Positions 45,001 to 58,340 of a DNA stretch of 64,000 nt are shown in pieces. A model generated the notes under the pieces. The model did no database searches. It was not told the DNA's origin and worked only from the letters and a program-made list of their open reading frames with translations. Within the stretch, counting starts at the first letter, position 1. The number at the start of each line of letters is the position of its first letter. The translations under genes were made by a program, and so were the position numbers. This DNA is from Halichondria panicea (taxonomy: Eukaryota; Porifera; Demospongiae; Suberitida; Halichondriidae), in assembly GCF_963675165.1 (NCBI RefSeq), contig NC_087377.1, positions 10,216,632 through 10,280,631 of the forward strand, in the 5' to 3' direction.

Positions 45001-48000
45001 CAAGATTGGTTTTTGGAAGAAAATCCTCCAAGTTAGAAAATAGAATGTTGACTGTTGTAACATTCCCCCCTGAAAATTGAGACAGACATGGATAAACAGA
45101 TATTGGTTACCACCAAAGTTTATGAAATACGTAGAGCACCTCTCTCTATAAGAAGAGCAGCTGGTATCACAGTTTGAGCTGAGCCTGTTTCTTGACTGAC
45201 TTCGACAACTTCAGGAAAGATAATGTCATCCAAACTAGTGGTATCAACTTCAATTGCAGCTAGCACTGGACGGTAAATGCAAATATACTAGCTTCAAATC
45301 AACTATCTAGTAAATGGTGAAGTATATGCATACCGATGTTCTGTCTCACAAGTTTGATCTCAGTCACGTTGCCTGTATCCACAGCTTCACTCCTTAGTGC
45401 CAATGACACATACTGACCATATAACTCTGCACTCAACAACAATTGTTGACTCTCAGCAGCATAATCCTGAAGTATAATTGTTTGCATGATTGTCAGTATA
45501 ATTATTATATCTATAATTATATATCTGTACCATTTGTAATCTTTCCCATCCTTCTGTATTCCTCTCATCCAGAACATTGTTGAGAACATTCATAACTTCC
45601 TGCAAGACTCAATTATTTAAACAAAAGGGACTTGACTTATAGTCTTACTTCACTAAAATTGAGAGAAGACATGGGGCTAGCAATCTTAACACTTTGAACT
45701 AGATAATTCACACTTAACTTGACGATCATATTAGCAGTGCTGAGGTCTTGAGGGAATATGGTTGAGTCTCCTATTGCATTTACACTAGTAGCCTCCGCAA
45801 GAGAAACAAGGAGGTCGTCAACTTCATTTTGAGATGTATTGTTCTGAGATGCATTTCTAGAAAATAGTTCATTTGCCTGAATGGGAAATAGAAAACTATA
45901 GCTAATGAAAGATCGTCACGAACGATTTTAAAAAGAAGAGGGCATGCAACTCAGGCTATTCTCTCAAAGATCTGATCTTGATGATATAGACACGTGCATA
46001 TTATAAGATTTTGAGAATGTACACGTGCAATATTATTCAGTATATGATACATGACAGCGCATGTATTCATATATACAATAATACAGTAACTGCAAAGTCT
46101 CACCCTGTCATTAAGTGAGAGAAATACTTCCCTAGTGCAGTTATCAATATTCACTGCTTCCCACACACCTTCAAATGTACAGAAACGATTTGCAGTACCT
46201 ATAAATACATGCACATCAATATACAGTCACTTGGAATGATAATTATAGTGATACCTAAAGTTGTTCCATTTCTATTTTGTGGGCATTGCTGGGAATAGGA
46301 AAAGCCAGCCACAGTAGCAGGGAAGACCAGCCCCCATACAGAATCACGTTCAGCTTCACACTGAACCACGCCTATACAGAAAATCATAATTATAATCAAA
46401 AACGTTTTCCATTCAGTTGCTACGACCATGAACGAGTATTAGTTGGGCGGAGTCCGTGTTGTTTATGCATTCGCGTTGGTTGAACCCTGCCCAGCTAAAT
46501 GAGTATGAGGATATGCAATATCAAAGTTCAGCAGCCTCGCAGATGGGCCCAAACTGTATAGTCTGAACACATTAATTTCAACCAGAAGGTATAATTATAG
46601 GTAGAGACCAAATTTCGTCAGATGTCAATAATCGTTAACTATAGAAGTGCATATAATGCACCAATAAAACGAGATTGATTCTAACTAACTGCACACACCA
46701 ATAGGTGGCTATAGGACTACTAACCAACAACATTTTTGATGGGCCAAGTTGCTTCCAGTCGGAGCTATAATCACTAGAAAAAACTGTTCAATTGTTCGAT
46801 TTTTCGGCGTGTGTAATCTATTTCCGTTTTTGCCAGATCTACACAGCTAGAGTTAGCTGACACATACTGGGCTCAATCTAGATAGAGTACAGTACATGGT
46901 GGAGCAATTTCAGAGTCAGTAGACCTTGCAAAGCTGAGCTAGAGTCATTTGTGCCTGACGAAAGTAAAGCCCATGCAGCGCTAATAATCCAGTTTCTGTG
47001 GCACAGTATAGTGTTGAGTAGAGTATTCTCTAGTCGAATATGCAGCCTTAGAAAACATTGTAGCCTTGTCATTTCTTTGAACACATTCACTCAAATGCTT
47101 GCAAAATGGGGGGGGGGGGCGGGGGTGACATTATCGGTAGCTTTTACTGTCAATATGTATAAAGTCTGAATTGTCTCAAAGTCTAGATATGATGTGACAA
47201 ATAGTTGACCAGTATCAGGCTCAAGTAAATTTCCACAAGTATAATGTCATAATAATTTGAGGGAGGTTGTCAAGATGATCAGTGGCAATTAACAATTGTC
47301 CAATAAATTGTGATTCAGATATCTCAGCAGAATATTGAGGGAAATCAAAAAAGTGAATCATCAACCATGTACAACGAGAGAATTTTTGCACTACTGACTC
47401 CACTGTCCACTGCCATTACTCACAGGAATACAGTACTAGTATTTTACACATATATGCTATGAACATGTACATGAAGGAACTACATGATATAGTCTCTAGA
47501 AACAATATAATCTTCTCTTTAAACTCAACTTACCATTACAGATGAGTTGCTCACGTTCACAAATTGCTGCTTCTCCATCAAAAACACCAGTAGTGCTGCT
47601 ACCATCTCCAGTGCAAGTCCTTGTGTTGTTACCAACCAGAACAAACCCAGTGTCACAACTGTGGTTAGCCATGGAATTGAAAGCATAGTTGCCGTTTTCA
47701 TTAGAAGAAGAACTATTGTATGTCACAAAGCCATTGGTAGGAGCAGTCAAGGGAGGACAGGTTATAGCTATGGTGAAATGAAGCAAATCAGTTATTATAA
47801 TTATTAGAACACTCAATTTACCATTACAGACGATTTCATTTGTTCTAGAAAATGAAGCAACAAATCCATTCAAGCAGCTACAGTTGAACTGTTCCCTGTT
47901 ATTCAAACAAATAGAATTTTGACCACAGTTGCATTGTATGGGAGATAATCTCATGCCTCCAGGATAACCATAAGAATTGTCTGAGTTTAATCCATACACT

Positions 48001-49288
48001 GAAACACCTAGAACAGCTGAGCTGTTTTGATGGTGGATAGAATGAGCTCCAGTAGACACACTCGTTCTACTTACGTGGCCACAAACCTCTCCACTTGAAC
48101 AGACAACATTTCTCCAGCCAGTAACAATGGAATTGTCTAATAATATTTGTGCAGTTTGAAAAAACTCGGAAGAAACATATACCGTGACATAGTTAGATAA
48201 GAAAAGAGGAACTGCTTCAACAAAATAATTATTTGTAAACTGCTCAATTGGAGGGATTATCATCATGAATGGGTCTCCCACGCCATCCCTCTCCCTACCA
48301 TACGCATACTGGACGACTAGTACTGGAGAAGTGGATTCAATACTACAGAAACTGTTAATAGGTATTTCAAACTCTCTGAAACTCCCTCCACTCTGCAACT
48401 GGAATTCACTGACTGATACGTTAGTGTTGCAGTTCACAGCTATACTTGCTGCTCGGGCACTAAGAACACGAATACGTTCACCAGAAGATCTACCCTCGAG
48501 AGATGCCACGAGGAATTTTGAGCCCCATGTCACAGTCGGAGGCACTTGTTCAACCAGGTGGTCACAAGCGCCTACACTTTGAGGAACATTGGCACAATCA
48601 GATCCACTAAACACAGACAAAGGTTTGGAGCTAGTTATTCTTGTTCCTGTGAGATCATTATCACTTTCAATCTGATATGTTTCCATACTATTGAGTGTTA
48701 TTGTTGAGGAATTAAATTTGACAACAGTTTTATTTTTACAAGCCACCAACAAAATCACACTAGGAGTGTTATTGGTGTCATAGGAGATTCCATAATATTC
48801 GTATTCATTAACTGCCATTTTAGAACAGGGTAACGCTAAATAAGCATCTGTAGTAGCTGAATGAAAAGACATCGCATACAAATTGATGTCTCTGTCAGCT
48901 TCAACAAGGATCCCCTTGTTCCTTTCATCAACAGAAAATACCTCAAAACTCGATGGAATGAATATCCTAGTTGAAGAGTTAGAAACATTCCCACTGATAT
49001 CAATTGGAGTGACAGTGAAATTAACAGCACTTGACTCCGGGTTTGTGATAAACAAGAACAACTCGGGATCGATTCCTGGAAATTGAACAGCATTTCTTGG
49101 GAAACCGATCATGAATTTTTTGCCAGCACTTGATAAAATATTATCTAGGGTTAATGGACAATTCAAGGATTACACGCTAGATTCTACAAGAATTCAGTCC
49201 TACCTGTGATTTGGGCATCACAAGATGGAGCAAATGTGATTATGATTATTGTCAATGACAAAGTAGATCTAGCAATTCTGTAGCTCAT
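42087..49288 (-). CDS. Adhesion GPCR with IgGFc-binding, EGF, Sushi and hormone-receptor domains
   Basis: 21 exons, all phase-matched with GT-AG ends, predict 1,214 residues. Exons: 49204-49288, 47822-49144, 47534-47767, 46255-46371, 46104-46198, 45649-45876, 45531-45599, 45334-45466, 45140-45265, 44997-45069, 44831-44936, 44730-44785, 44529-44676, 44336-44442, 44161-44272, 43422-43575, 42948-43014, 42720-42795, 42442-42542, 42205-42373, 42087-42152. Domains: signal peptide ([13 protein letters not shown]...); IgGFc-binding type, ~30-400; EGF-like ([12 protein letters not shown]), ~433-468; Sushi ([11 protein letters not shown]), ~470-545; hormone-receptor type ([12 protein letters not shown] to DNC); GAIN; GPS with CVFWS and [13 protein letters not shown]; helices including [12 protein letters not shown] (TM3), [16 protein letters not shown] (TM5) and [14 protein letters not shown] (TM6). 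It is a plasma-membrane receptor; the ligand is unknown. The 1.16-kb intron between Sushi and hormone-receptor exons is the weakest link: an ATG at 46429 with a hydrophobic stretch could start a separate shorter receptor. Confidence 0.82.
43607..43790. mobile_element. pogo/Tigger-type fragment in an intron of the adhesion GPCR
   Basis: It starts CAGTATAAACTCTCGCTAAT and shares interior words (GGCACGGATTGCT, CACCTCGCTATTCCG) with 13918-14275. The right end is missing. It lies in the 585-bp intron between the second and third helix exons, which explains why that intron is unusually long. Confidence 0.7.
46440..46498. mobile_element. Possible 59-bp remnant of the hAT-like family
   Basis: It starts TAGTTGGGCGGAGTCCG and ends GCCCAGCTAA, an imperfect inverted pair. 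The flanks are ACGAGTAT and ATGAGTAT, matching at 7 of 8 positions. It lies in the large intron of the adhesion GPCR. It could be an internally deleted copy of the 12077 and 36131 elements; chance similarity at the right end is possible. Confidence 0.5.
46600..46990 (-). repeat. Interspersed repeat, inverted copy of 38.69-39.05 kb
   Basis: This is the reverse complement of the repeat at 38690-39050, with substitutions and small indels. It lies inside the intron between the Sushi and hormone-receptor exons and accounts for much of its length. A 12-G run follows at about 47108-47119. Confidence 0.7.
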
Positions 49289-49935
49289 TATTTTTAGCAA
49301 CTGGCTCAACAGATTTAGTCTATATATTCAGTGAGGCAAGCTTTAAAATGTCCACTAGCTATATCTCTGAAATATTAAGCCCCCCCCCTCATAAATCTAC
49401 AATAAAACAGTACCCCCTATGGTGGGTGCATGCCTTATTGATTGACAATAGATTGTATAGCTATGACAATACCTCTGCTGTATATATCTAGATCTTGGAT
49501 TAATGTTGCCATGGAGTGTCCCTTTGACCTTAACCATTCAGTTCTCCGTAAATAGTCCACTCTGGAATGCCTTAATTTCCATTCTCTGAACATTAATTTT
49601 GTTCTGGAAAGCTCTTACTTCATGTCTGCATGTCGTTCCATATTCCGTTTCATATTCCATTCCATGCACATTCCTCTTTTACTCCCCTGGAGAGGCGGCG
49701 TCATTAGCTATATAGGAATGCTTACATTGTAATCATGATGTGATCTATGTATTTATTTTCGATCAGTTGACATCTACATGGGATTGTACTTAATTTTGAC
49801 TGTCCATTAGGAAAACCAATTAAAGGATGCATTTAGTAGCCCTTGGAGAGTTGTCACAGTGTCATTACTATATTAATTGAAGCAAAATGTCATAATTTGA
49901 TGTGATCAAATGTTTTACTCTCTTTCTGTGTGCAG
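49289..49935. other. Upstream of the adhesion GPCR
   Basis: This is presumably the promoter region of the minus-strand receptor. No TATA box or other motif can be assigned with confidence. A 10-C run is at 49380-49387 and nearby. Confidence 0.35.
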
Positions 49936-50519
49936 AGTTTGGGAATGCTTGTGACGGTGGCTGGGTTCGTGGTCATCTTCTTGGTGGGCAGTTACAATGA
50001 GCCAGTCTTCCCTCACGCCATTGTCGGCATTGTACTCACCACTCTCATGAACAGCAGTTCCTATTGGGAATATTGTGAGCACTAGTTGTGTGTATGATGG
50101 CCTTGAGATATGTATAGTAATAGAAATGAGTTGAATTCTGACTCAGTGAAACCTGTAAATTGTGGTCATCCCTATAAGCAGGTCACACACCCTCTATATA
50201 TAATACAGCCAGATTTTGCCTCGAGCTACATGAACTTCTCGAACTTCATAGTCCATAGTATATGTGCTTGTATATACCTGTGTGTAGCAGGCCACCTCTT
50301 TATTACAGCCATTGTTGTAACCATGATAAAATGCACCTCGTACTTGTATTCCAATGCCATGCAACTATTGTTTCATTTCCCCCCCACAGCCATCCGCGCA
50401 TGTGTTGACAAGGAGGATGGTAAGCCCCCCCTGAAGAAAAGACTGCCTATCGCAAGTGTTGGGAACTTTATCATGCCATCTCAGGATTCCTCACCATAGC
50501 GATTATAGGACTAGAACTG
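49936..50519 (+). pseudogene. Cytochrome b561-like membrane gene fragment
   Basis: Exon 1 (49936-50074, acceptor tgtgtgcag, donor gtgagc) encodes two hydrophobic stretches, SLGMLVTVAGFVVIFLVG and FPHAIVGIVLTTLM, the second with a candidate haem-ligand histidine. Exon 2 (50390-50519) begins in a matching phase (SIRACVDKEDGKPP). After a run of seven C at about 50427-50433 the homologous frame is displaced by one base, and continues KTAYRKCWELYHAISGF to IIGLEL, with a second histidine. This is the pattern of a b561-type transmembrane electron carrier. The one-base loss in a C run could be a real lesion or a base-calling error. Flanking exons are not seen, so the gene is partial. Confidence 0.55.
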
Positions 50520-51882
<1,363 letters not shown>

Positions 51883-53498
51883 GAGCTTGTCTATTAATGG
51901 ACTGGAACAACGTTGCCATGAGGGGCGTGACATTGAAGACACTAAAAGGTAGGTAAACAGAATTAATGTTCATACCGCTGAATTTATGAGCAAAAATGTT
52001 TCCAAAGTTGTCACATTGACATTCATTGCTCATTTCTTTCTTCAAAGTTGTACCTCTAAAATTCCCCTACTTTTCTCTTCATTTCTTGCTGTAAAAGTGG
52101 ACACACATGTGTTCCCATGTGACATAGTTAGATGATACCACCCTCCTCCCTCTAGGTCTATTCACTCCAAATTACGTACAGAGTATAGTGAGTGAGATCT
52201 CCAAGATGCAAGAGTTCCACCACCCTCACGCCATGTCCCTGATTGGGGTGTGTCTCAATGCTGGACCCGGTGTTTCCATGGTGATGCCGTATATGAGCAA
52301 CGGTAGTCTACTAGACTACTTGAAGAAAGAGAGGTCTACCCTAGAGTTGGCAGAGGGAGAGGATTTTGAGAAGGTATTTTGAACTCCATGCAAAATATTC
52401 AGGCCAATCTTATAATTATGGCAGCAAGTGTAAATTGTACAGTGAAACCTGTCTTAGACTATTAGGTCACCGTCTATAATAATAATACAGGCAGGTTAGT
52501 ATGGGCCCCAACGTCTCCATAATATAGCATGTGTTTGGATCTTTCTTACAGCCATGCACTGTTGGTATCAAGGGGATACTGCTTACATGTATATAGACAG
52601 GTTTCACTGCATGTCCTGGTATCCATGCATGCACCCTTTGTGTTTCTTCTGCTATTGAAGATCGACAGCGTGAGTTAGCAATTTCTAGTTGCAAAAGTAA
52701 ATGGTGCATTTAATAGCTCTTATAGAAGGGCTTATCAATGGTGAATTTGAATTAGCGATTGCTAAGCACACAAACTTTACATATCATGTAGGTGTTAGCT
52801 GTGAGAAAGCTGCTGTTGAAGATGTGTCATCAAATAGCTCTTGGAATGGCGTATCTTGCACAGCACAAGTTCGTCCATCGAGACCTGGCTGCCAGGAACT
52901 TCATGTGAGGCACTGAATCGGTTTGTCTATATTCTTATGTGCTGCATGTAGGAGTCCACACAGTAACGTGCACATCTTGAGATCATTATGATTTCAGGTC
53001 ACAGCAAGAAATTGCAAGAGTTACCTCACTTAATATAGGTTGGATTCTTTGCAAAAGGTGACCTTAAAGTTGGTGATTTTGGTCTGGCCGAGGACATGTA
53101 TACACAAGGATATTACTAGTACTACAGGGTCTCATTGATTGCCAGCTGTTGGTATGAGGATCCTGAAGAGAGGCCTTCTTTTGATGAGCTAGCAGCCGAG
53201 TTGGATAAAGTTCTGAGCACTATGGTGGGCTATGTGGAACGGAACGTGGAGCTAGTTTCCATCATTGAGGATGAACACTGTATCACTGAGGATGAACACA
53301 GTAAGCAATTGATAGTTTACTTCTGAGAGCGAGACGCTGTATTGAATGCATTTCTGGGATATTGAAGTGTCCAGACGTAGTGTGTTTGTAATTGTGGGTA
53401 TTGACTGAGCGTGTCCTCCTATTCTGTTCTCTGCAGAGTATGATCACGTTCTCTCACTCGAAGAGCAGATGAAACTTGCCAAGGCTGCTATTAATTAA
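51883..53498 (+). pseudogene. Tyrosine kinase domain gene, decayed
   Basis: Exons 51883-51948, 52156-52373, 52792-52904, 53039-53300 and 53437-53498 carry parts of a protein tyrosine kinase. They are the Lys strand (VTLKTLKG), helix C to hinge (SEISKMQEFHHP, VMPYMSNGSLLDYLKKER), the catalytic loop HRDLAARN, and GDLKVGDFGLAEDMYTQGYY. CWYEDPEERPSFDELAAEL follows, and a tail ends MKLAKAAIN. Lesions: a one-base shift in an A run near 53056; an in-frame TAG at about 53118; and a gap in which the activation segment jumps straight to the last helices, losing roughly 75 residues including the usual substrate-binding and helix F-G region. The glycine-rich loop exon was not found. The parent family is a receptor-type kinase by sequence style, but no extracellular part is present. 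Confidence 0.72.
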
Positions 53499-54259
53499 GG
53501 AGGTTCCTATGGAAGAAACTCTGCTGCGTATGGGCTTAGAGGAACCGCGGAGACCAGTCTCGCTCATGGATTGGGAAGTGAAAAACAAGAATATCCAACC
53601 GAGCAAGTTATTGAATCCTGCAGTTCGCTATTTCAACAGTGACCCACAACAATCTCCACTGCTAGAGTGTGAATCTATACTGAATAATGGATATCTAGAC
53701 ATAATTAAGACCAATTGACACCAGCACCGAATATAATGCACAGACGCTCGTCCTTCAAAACGTCTGTGTTTAGAAACCTTTTTGCTGTTTTTGTTATAAT
53801 TATTATAGTGGTGCCAGGGAACTATTATAGTACTTTCATGTGATTCTAAGTTATAGTTGTGACACATGCACGAGTGCCACGCGGCCTCGAGGGCAAAGGC
53901 ACTACTGAGCCAATATATCCAATGTGCGCACGAGTGAGCTGTGTAAAAACTGCATTCCTTGTACATTCCTTTCCGTGTACACATCACTCCTTTTATAGGA
54001 CAACTAGTTTCAACTATTTGTGGTCGGCTGTGGAATGCACCAGATGCATGAAAGACGTTAACAGTGTTATACTATAGAAGGGACCGTTTCAGGTTACTGG
54101 GTGGAGGGTGGGCTTTAGGTAACTTCAGCCATACTATGCCAGTATCTAGATAGTGGCACAGTTCAAGGCTTGACCTGTGCCATATGGCAGATATTGGCAC
54201 AGTGTTTCCTTCGATCTGCCCACTCAAAATGCAACAAATAGATATAATTTATTATTATT
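53499..54259. other. 3' flank of the kinase relic
   Basis: An 80-codon frame at 53476-53718 overlaps the kinase tail in another frame and has no recognisable features. Nothing else is supported. Confidence 0.4.
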
Positions 54260-54600
54260 GTAGATGACAAAATTGAATGTGACTTGTCTCCTGCAGAGGG
54301 TCCTCAAACTATATATGTATGACCTCCAAACCTAACGTTGAGCATTGAATTTTAATATAGTTCTCATTCATTAAACTCCCTTAAAACAGTGAATGCAGTG
54401 ATTTTGTGAAACTACCGTATTATTACTGCAAGTGTTTGACAATTTGCTATGTAACGTTTGCTAGCATGTCAAACATTAGCCTCAATTCGATTCGCGGCCT
54501 GGAATCGAGGCTAGTCAAACAGTACTCTTATACTCATTCTGTGGATTTGATAGAGGTTTAAATGACCACACCCCTACAGTATAGAGAGAGGCCTTTCAAT
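54260..54600. repeat. Interspersed repeat, second copy of 28.6-29.04 kb
   Basis: It shares GTGACTTGTCTCCTGCAGAG, ACCTCCAAACCTAAC, TTCTCATTC, GTGTTTGACAATTTGC and GATAGAGGTTTAAA in the same order. The hairpin motif TAGCCTCAATTCG...GGAATCGAGGCTAG is inserted near 54478. Confidence 0.65.
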
Positions 54601-55482
54601 AACGCAAGCCAACTTCCTCAGCCAAATGTGTAAAGCTGTTTCTGTTCAAGATTCTAGCAGTAGACGGTTTAAAGTTTTTCCAGGCTTGCTAAGCTTTATT
54701 GGAACTTCTCAAGAGCAGCAACCTTGAAATTGGGATATCTGAGGAGAATACAGTTGGCACCTATATATGTAAGATTCCTAAATCTTTGCAGTTCAAGGTC
54801 AATGGGCCCTGATAAATTATGTTTGGAATAGTTTTAGCATAGCTTGTGTGTCTAAAGGACATCAGATGTCCATTTTTGGTAAAGATCATTACATTAAGTT
54901 TTGCATAACAACGCTTTCATGGTAAAAAATGCTGAAAGGTAAATATTTTGGCTCAGTTCAAGTCAGCAAGATAACACTGAGAATCATGATTATATTAATT
55001 TGTCTTGTCAGGGGTTGTACATGTACATATTCGTGGGTGTTTCTAGAGTAAGCCTGTATGTAGCTTCCTATCAGCCAATGTTTGCGCAAATGAAATTAGT
55101 GGTCATTTTACTATGCCCACTACTCAGAAAAATCTGACCCGGATTCGATCCATGCAGATTAGGTGTCGTGTAAACGGGGCTGTAGATACATGTATAGTAC
55201 CACTGAACAAATAGCTGGTGCCATTGAGTGAGTAGCTGCCTGTAGCAAGAGCTGTTTATCATAGAGCACGACCACTTTCAGTAGCTGTTAAAAGAAGATT
55301 TATATGGAGTAAATACCTGACAATAATTTATAGCAAAAAGTTTCACTGTCGCAGACTTTTCAAATACTGGGTTAGTACAGTCATTTCATAGCCGTTACTT
55401 CTGTATATTAATTACTAGTCATTAGAATTCGCCATAAAAGTCATGTAATTTACAGCATTTCTTATATCAATAATCTGCTTAA
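54601..55482. other. Intergenic, nothing recognised
   Basis: No open frame of note, splice-site pair or repeat family was identified. Confidence 0.4.
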
Positions 55483-55735
55483 TTTTGTAGACGTATGTAG
55501 AAAAAATATTAAAGGACACATTCACTACATATACATCCAGTATAACGTTCACAATGATAACTAAGAAATGTATACACAAACAGACAAATTACTGTTATGG
55601 CATTTTGTAGACGTATGTAGAAAAAATATTAAAGGACACATTCACTACATATACATCCAGTATAACGTTCACAATGATAACTAAGAAAATAATGTAATAA
55701 CTGTATACACAAACAGACAAATTACTATTATGGCA
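55483..55735. repeat. 120-bp tandem duplication
   Basis: Two copies start TTTTGTAGACGTATGTAG at 55483 and 55603. They are almost identical except for a 14-bp insertion (about AATAATGTAATAAC) and one substitution in the second copy. The near identity implies a recent event. It lies in apparently non-coding DNA. Confidence 0.92.
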
Positions 55736-56033
55736 CACAAGAGCACCGTACATAATTAAAACAATTGGTATTTAGGGAATTTGCATGTATGTATTGTGAT
55801 GTATTGTGATGTATGTATTGTGATGAATGATAGTGTGAAAACAAAAAAGGTGTAATGTGAATTCTAAAATAGTCTATAATAATACAGAGTAGGGGGGGGT
55901 GGTGCAGTGATACAGTGCTTCTAAAGAACTTGACAATCTATGGAGAATAAAAAATTATTATTAAAAATTATTATTAATTTGTTCATTATAATTATTAAGG
56001 ACATATAATTATTTTGTTTCATATAATTCATAT

Positions 56034-56255
56034 ATCGTACAGTGGTAAAATTTCGTGAGGTACATAATTTTGCGTTTTTCGAGGGCAGACAGAAAACGCG
56101 AAAATTAAAATTGAGATAACTCCCATGCACCAGTATTTCACATGTAAAACTATTGGTGGGTGTGGTTTCCTGGCATTGAAACGCGAGTATTAGAAATCCA
56201 CAAACATTTCTGCAGAGACCAAAGCGAAAATTTGTTGCTATATACGATAATTGTG
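56034..56255. mobile_element. Diverged TIR element of the ACCGTATAG family
   Basis: Left ATCGTACAGTGGTAAAATTT and right, in complement, ATCGTATATAGCAACAAATTT frame a 220-bp stretch rich in CGAAAATT words and GTGTGGTTTCCTGG, like 3863-4093. The ends are eroded. Confidence 0.5.
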
Positions 56256-58340
56256 ACTATAAAATTATAACTTATATCCTGTTTTCATGCAGTTGCTAAG
56301 ATATACCCATGCAGGGTATAACTCCCTCTGATATTTTCCCCAGACATGTTTGGTACATGTTTACATGTTACATGTAGATAATTTTGTCTTCTAGACGCCA
56401 CTATCTGCAGCGTATAAGATTGGCATGATCGATGAATGGCTTGACACAAAATTGTTGGAGTTCCAACGATGAAACCACTGCAAAACAGCCCCACCCCACT
56501 TACTACCCCTAGCTGCGAAGAAACAGCCCCCATGCACTCCACTACTCAGTGTATAACTGTATAACTAGCCCTTAACGATGGTCTACCCTCAGCCTCACAA
56601 CCAAGCCAAAGAGCTTGCCTCTACACTGCTGCAAAACAGCTCAAGTTCCCAGGAAAAAGAGTCGCTTCTAGTGCTGTGGTGAAGCAGAATTGATATATGC
56701 ATCACGAGGTCGAGGACTAGGTCTATATAGGAACACAGAATCTTCCACAAATGAACTTTGGACAATTTAAAAACCTGCATGGTTGCGAGAAACTCCAGCA
56801 GTGCTGAACATTCCTGCATGGCTGGACTTACTTTGATACTTGTTATTTCTCATGATTATTATTTAATTTAATGTATGTCTAATGACAGAGGGGAGTTTTG
56901 TGGTTAGTGCATTATGCTGCATATTGGACTTGGCAACAACGTAGCAATGGGACATAAATAATTGTAGCCGGCTAAGGCTGCAGTTGCTTTTGATTTTGTA
57001 TAATTATTGTACAGTACTTTAGTACTGGTCGTTATTGCAAAGATATAGTGAGGCGCTTACAGATACTGTCTGACTCCAGCTCTGTGGGTATGTGTTGTTT
57101 TAACTGTTTGTGTGCTTTATTCTTAGAGAGGAGGAATCAGGGCGGGGCTCAGAGTGGCAGTATATACTACGTACCATCAAGGGTATATAAAAGAAGAGAG
57201 GGCATGCAACAGCAAAGAGCAGAATTCAAATGTGGGCGCATGAATGTGCTTAAAATACTACAAATAGAATTTTCTATTTTTAGCACTTTCTGCACATATA
57301 TACTGAATATGTACTGAGAGGACACATACTGGGAGGACACAATATTATATTCCTCCGCTCACATTTAAATTCTGCTAGCTATGTCTATACCGTGAGATAG
57401 TGCATGAGATGCATGCCCTAGCAGGGCCGTAAGAAGATTTTTTAGGTGGGGGGCAGAAAAAAGGAATGGACCCTCTCCTTGCAACGTAGGGGGTGGGTGC
57501 GTCCCGCCGGAGGCGAACTTTTTACATTTTGTATGTTCTCAGAGATAAACAGGAGAAAGATACATAAATGAAATAATCCGCATGTGAGAGCTATAGCAAA
57601 ATAGTTTATTCGACGTGGAAGCAAAGTCATGCATGAGCAACTGCTTAATTCAAATTAAGTTAAGCGAATCAGTTAGCAACTTGTGTATATAAAGTAAGAA
57701 TAGACGCTGAAGAGAAAAAAGAATAAATATTGTGCCACAGTGAGCTCTATAGCTATATAAATTTCAGCTGCATGTGGATTAACTTACTGTAGTTACTGTA
57801 CAGTTTTGTTGCAACAAACCATGCACATGCATTTAACCATGTGGTTAGATTAAAAGGCACTAAATATAATATCAGGACTGTGATCTGCTGGACTCTGCAG
57901 AGGAGCTTTTTTTTCGATTACTCGACGTTCTACTGCTAAGTGCCAAAGTGTTTGTTTTATTTGTGTGCCACTGGAAAGTCATAATTAATTTTAAGTGGTG
58001 CTGTAATTAGAATAAAGATAGTATATTAGAGCATTTCTTTGACAGCGTCAAACTTGTTATTGACAGAGCAAGCTCTCCACAGTGCTTTTTTTTTTACTTT
58101 CTGAAAGTAAGTTCGCAACGCATAGCCCATCACATAGGATATATAATAAATAATAACACTCATATAATTGAAGACATTATAAATAGGCTATAGTACATTC
58201 ACATATGCACACTCTCACCATATAATAACAGCTAGTTTAAGGCTAATCTAGTGAGTGAGTCTTGTGGGAGGGAAAATCAGTGCATGCATGCATATGGATG
58301 AAACAAATACAATCATCATTATGGCTACATTAAACCTTAC
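56256..58340. other. Intergenic or 3' region of the ankyrin gene
   Basis: The ankyrin exon ends in a donor at 58341, so one or more downstream exons of that minus-strand gene are expected here or further left. None could be identified with confidence. The minus-strand frame at 56595-56819 (74 codons) is a weak candidate without domain signals. Confidence 0.4.

Noticed and set aside
50110-50499. 129-codon plus-strand frame as a gene of its own
   Set aside because: Most of it is intron sequence read through into the second b561-like exon.
53628-53987. 119-codon minus-strand frame
   Set aside because: Overlaps the kinase relic tail; no recognisable features.
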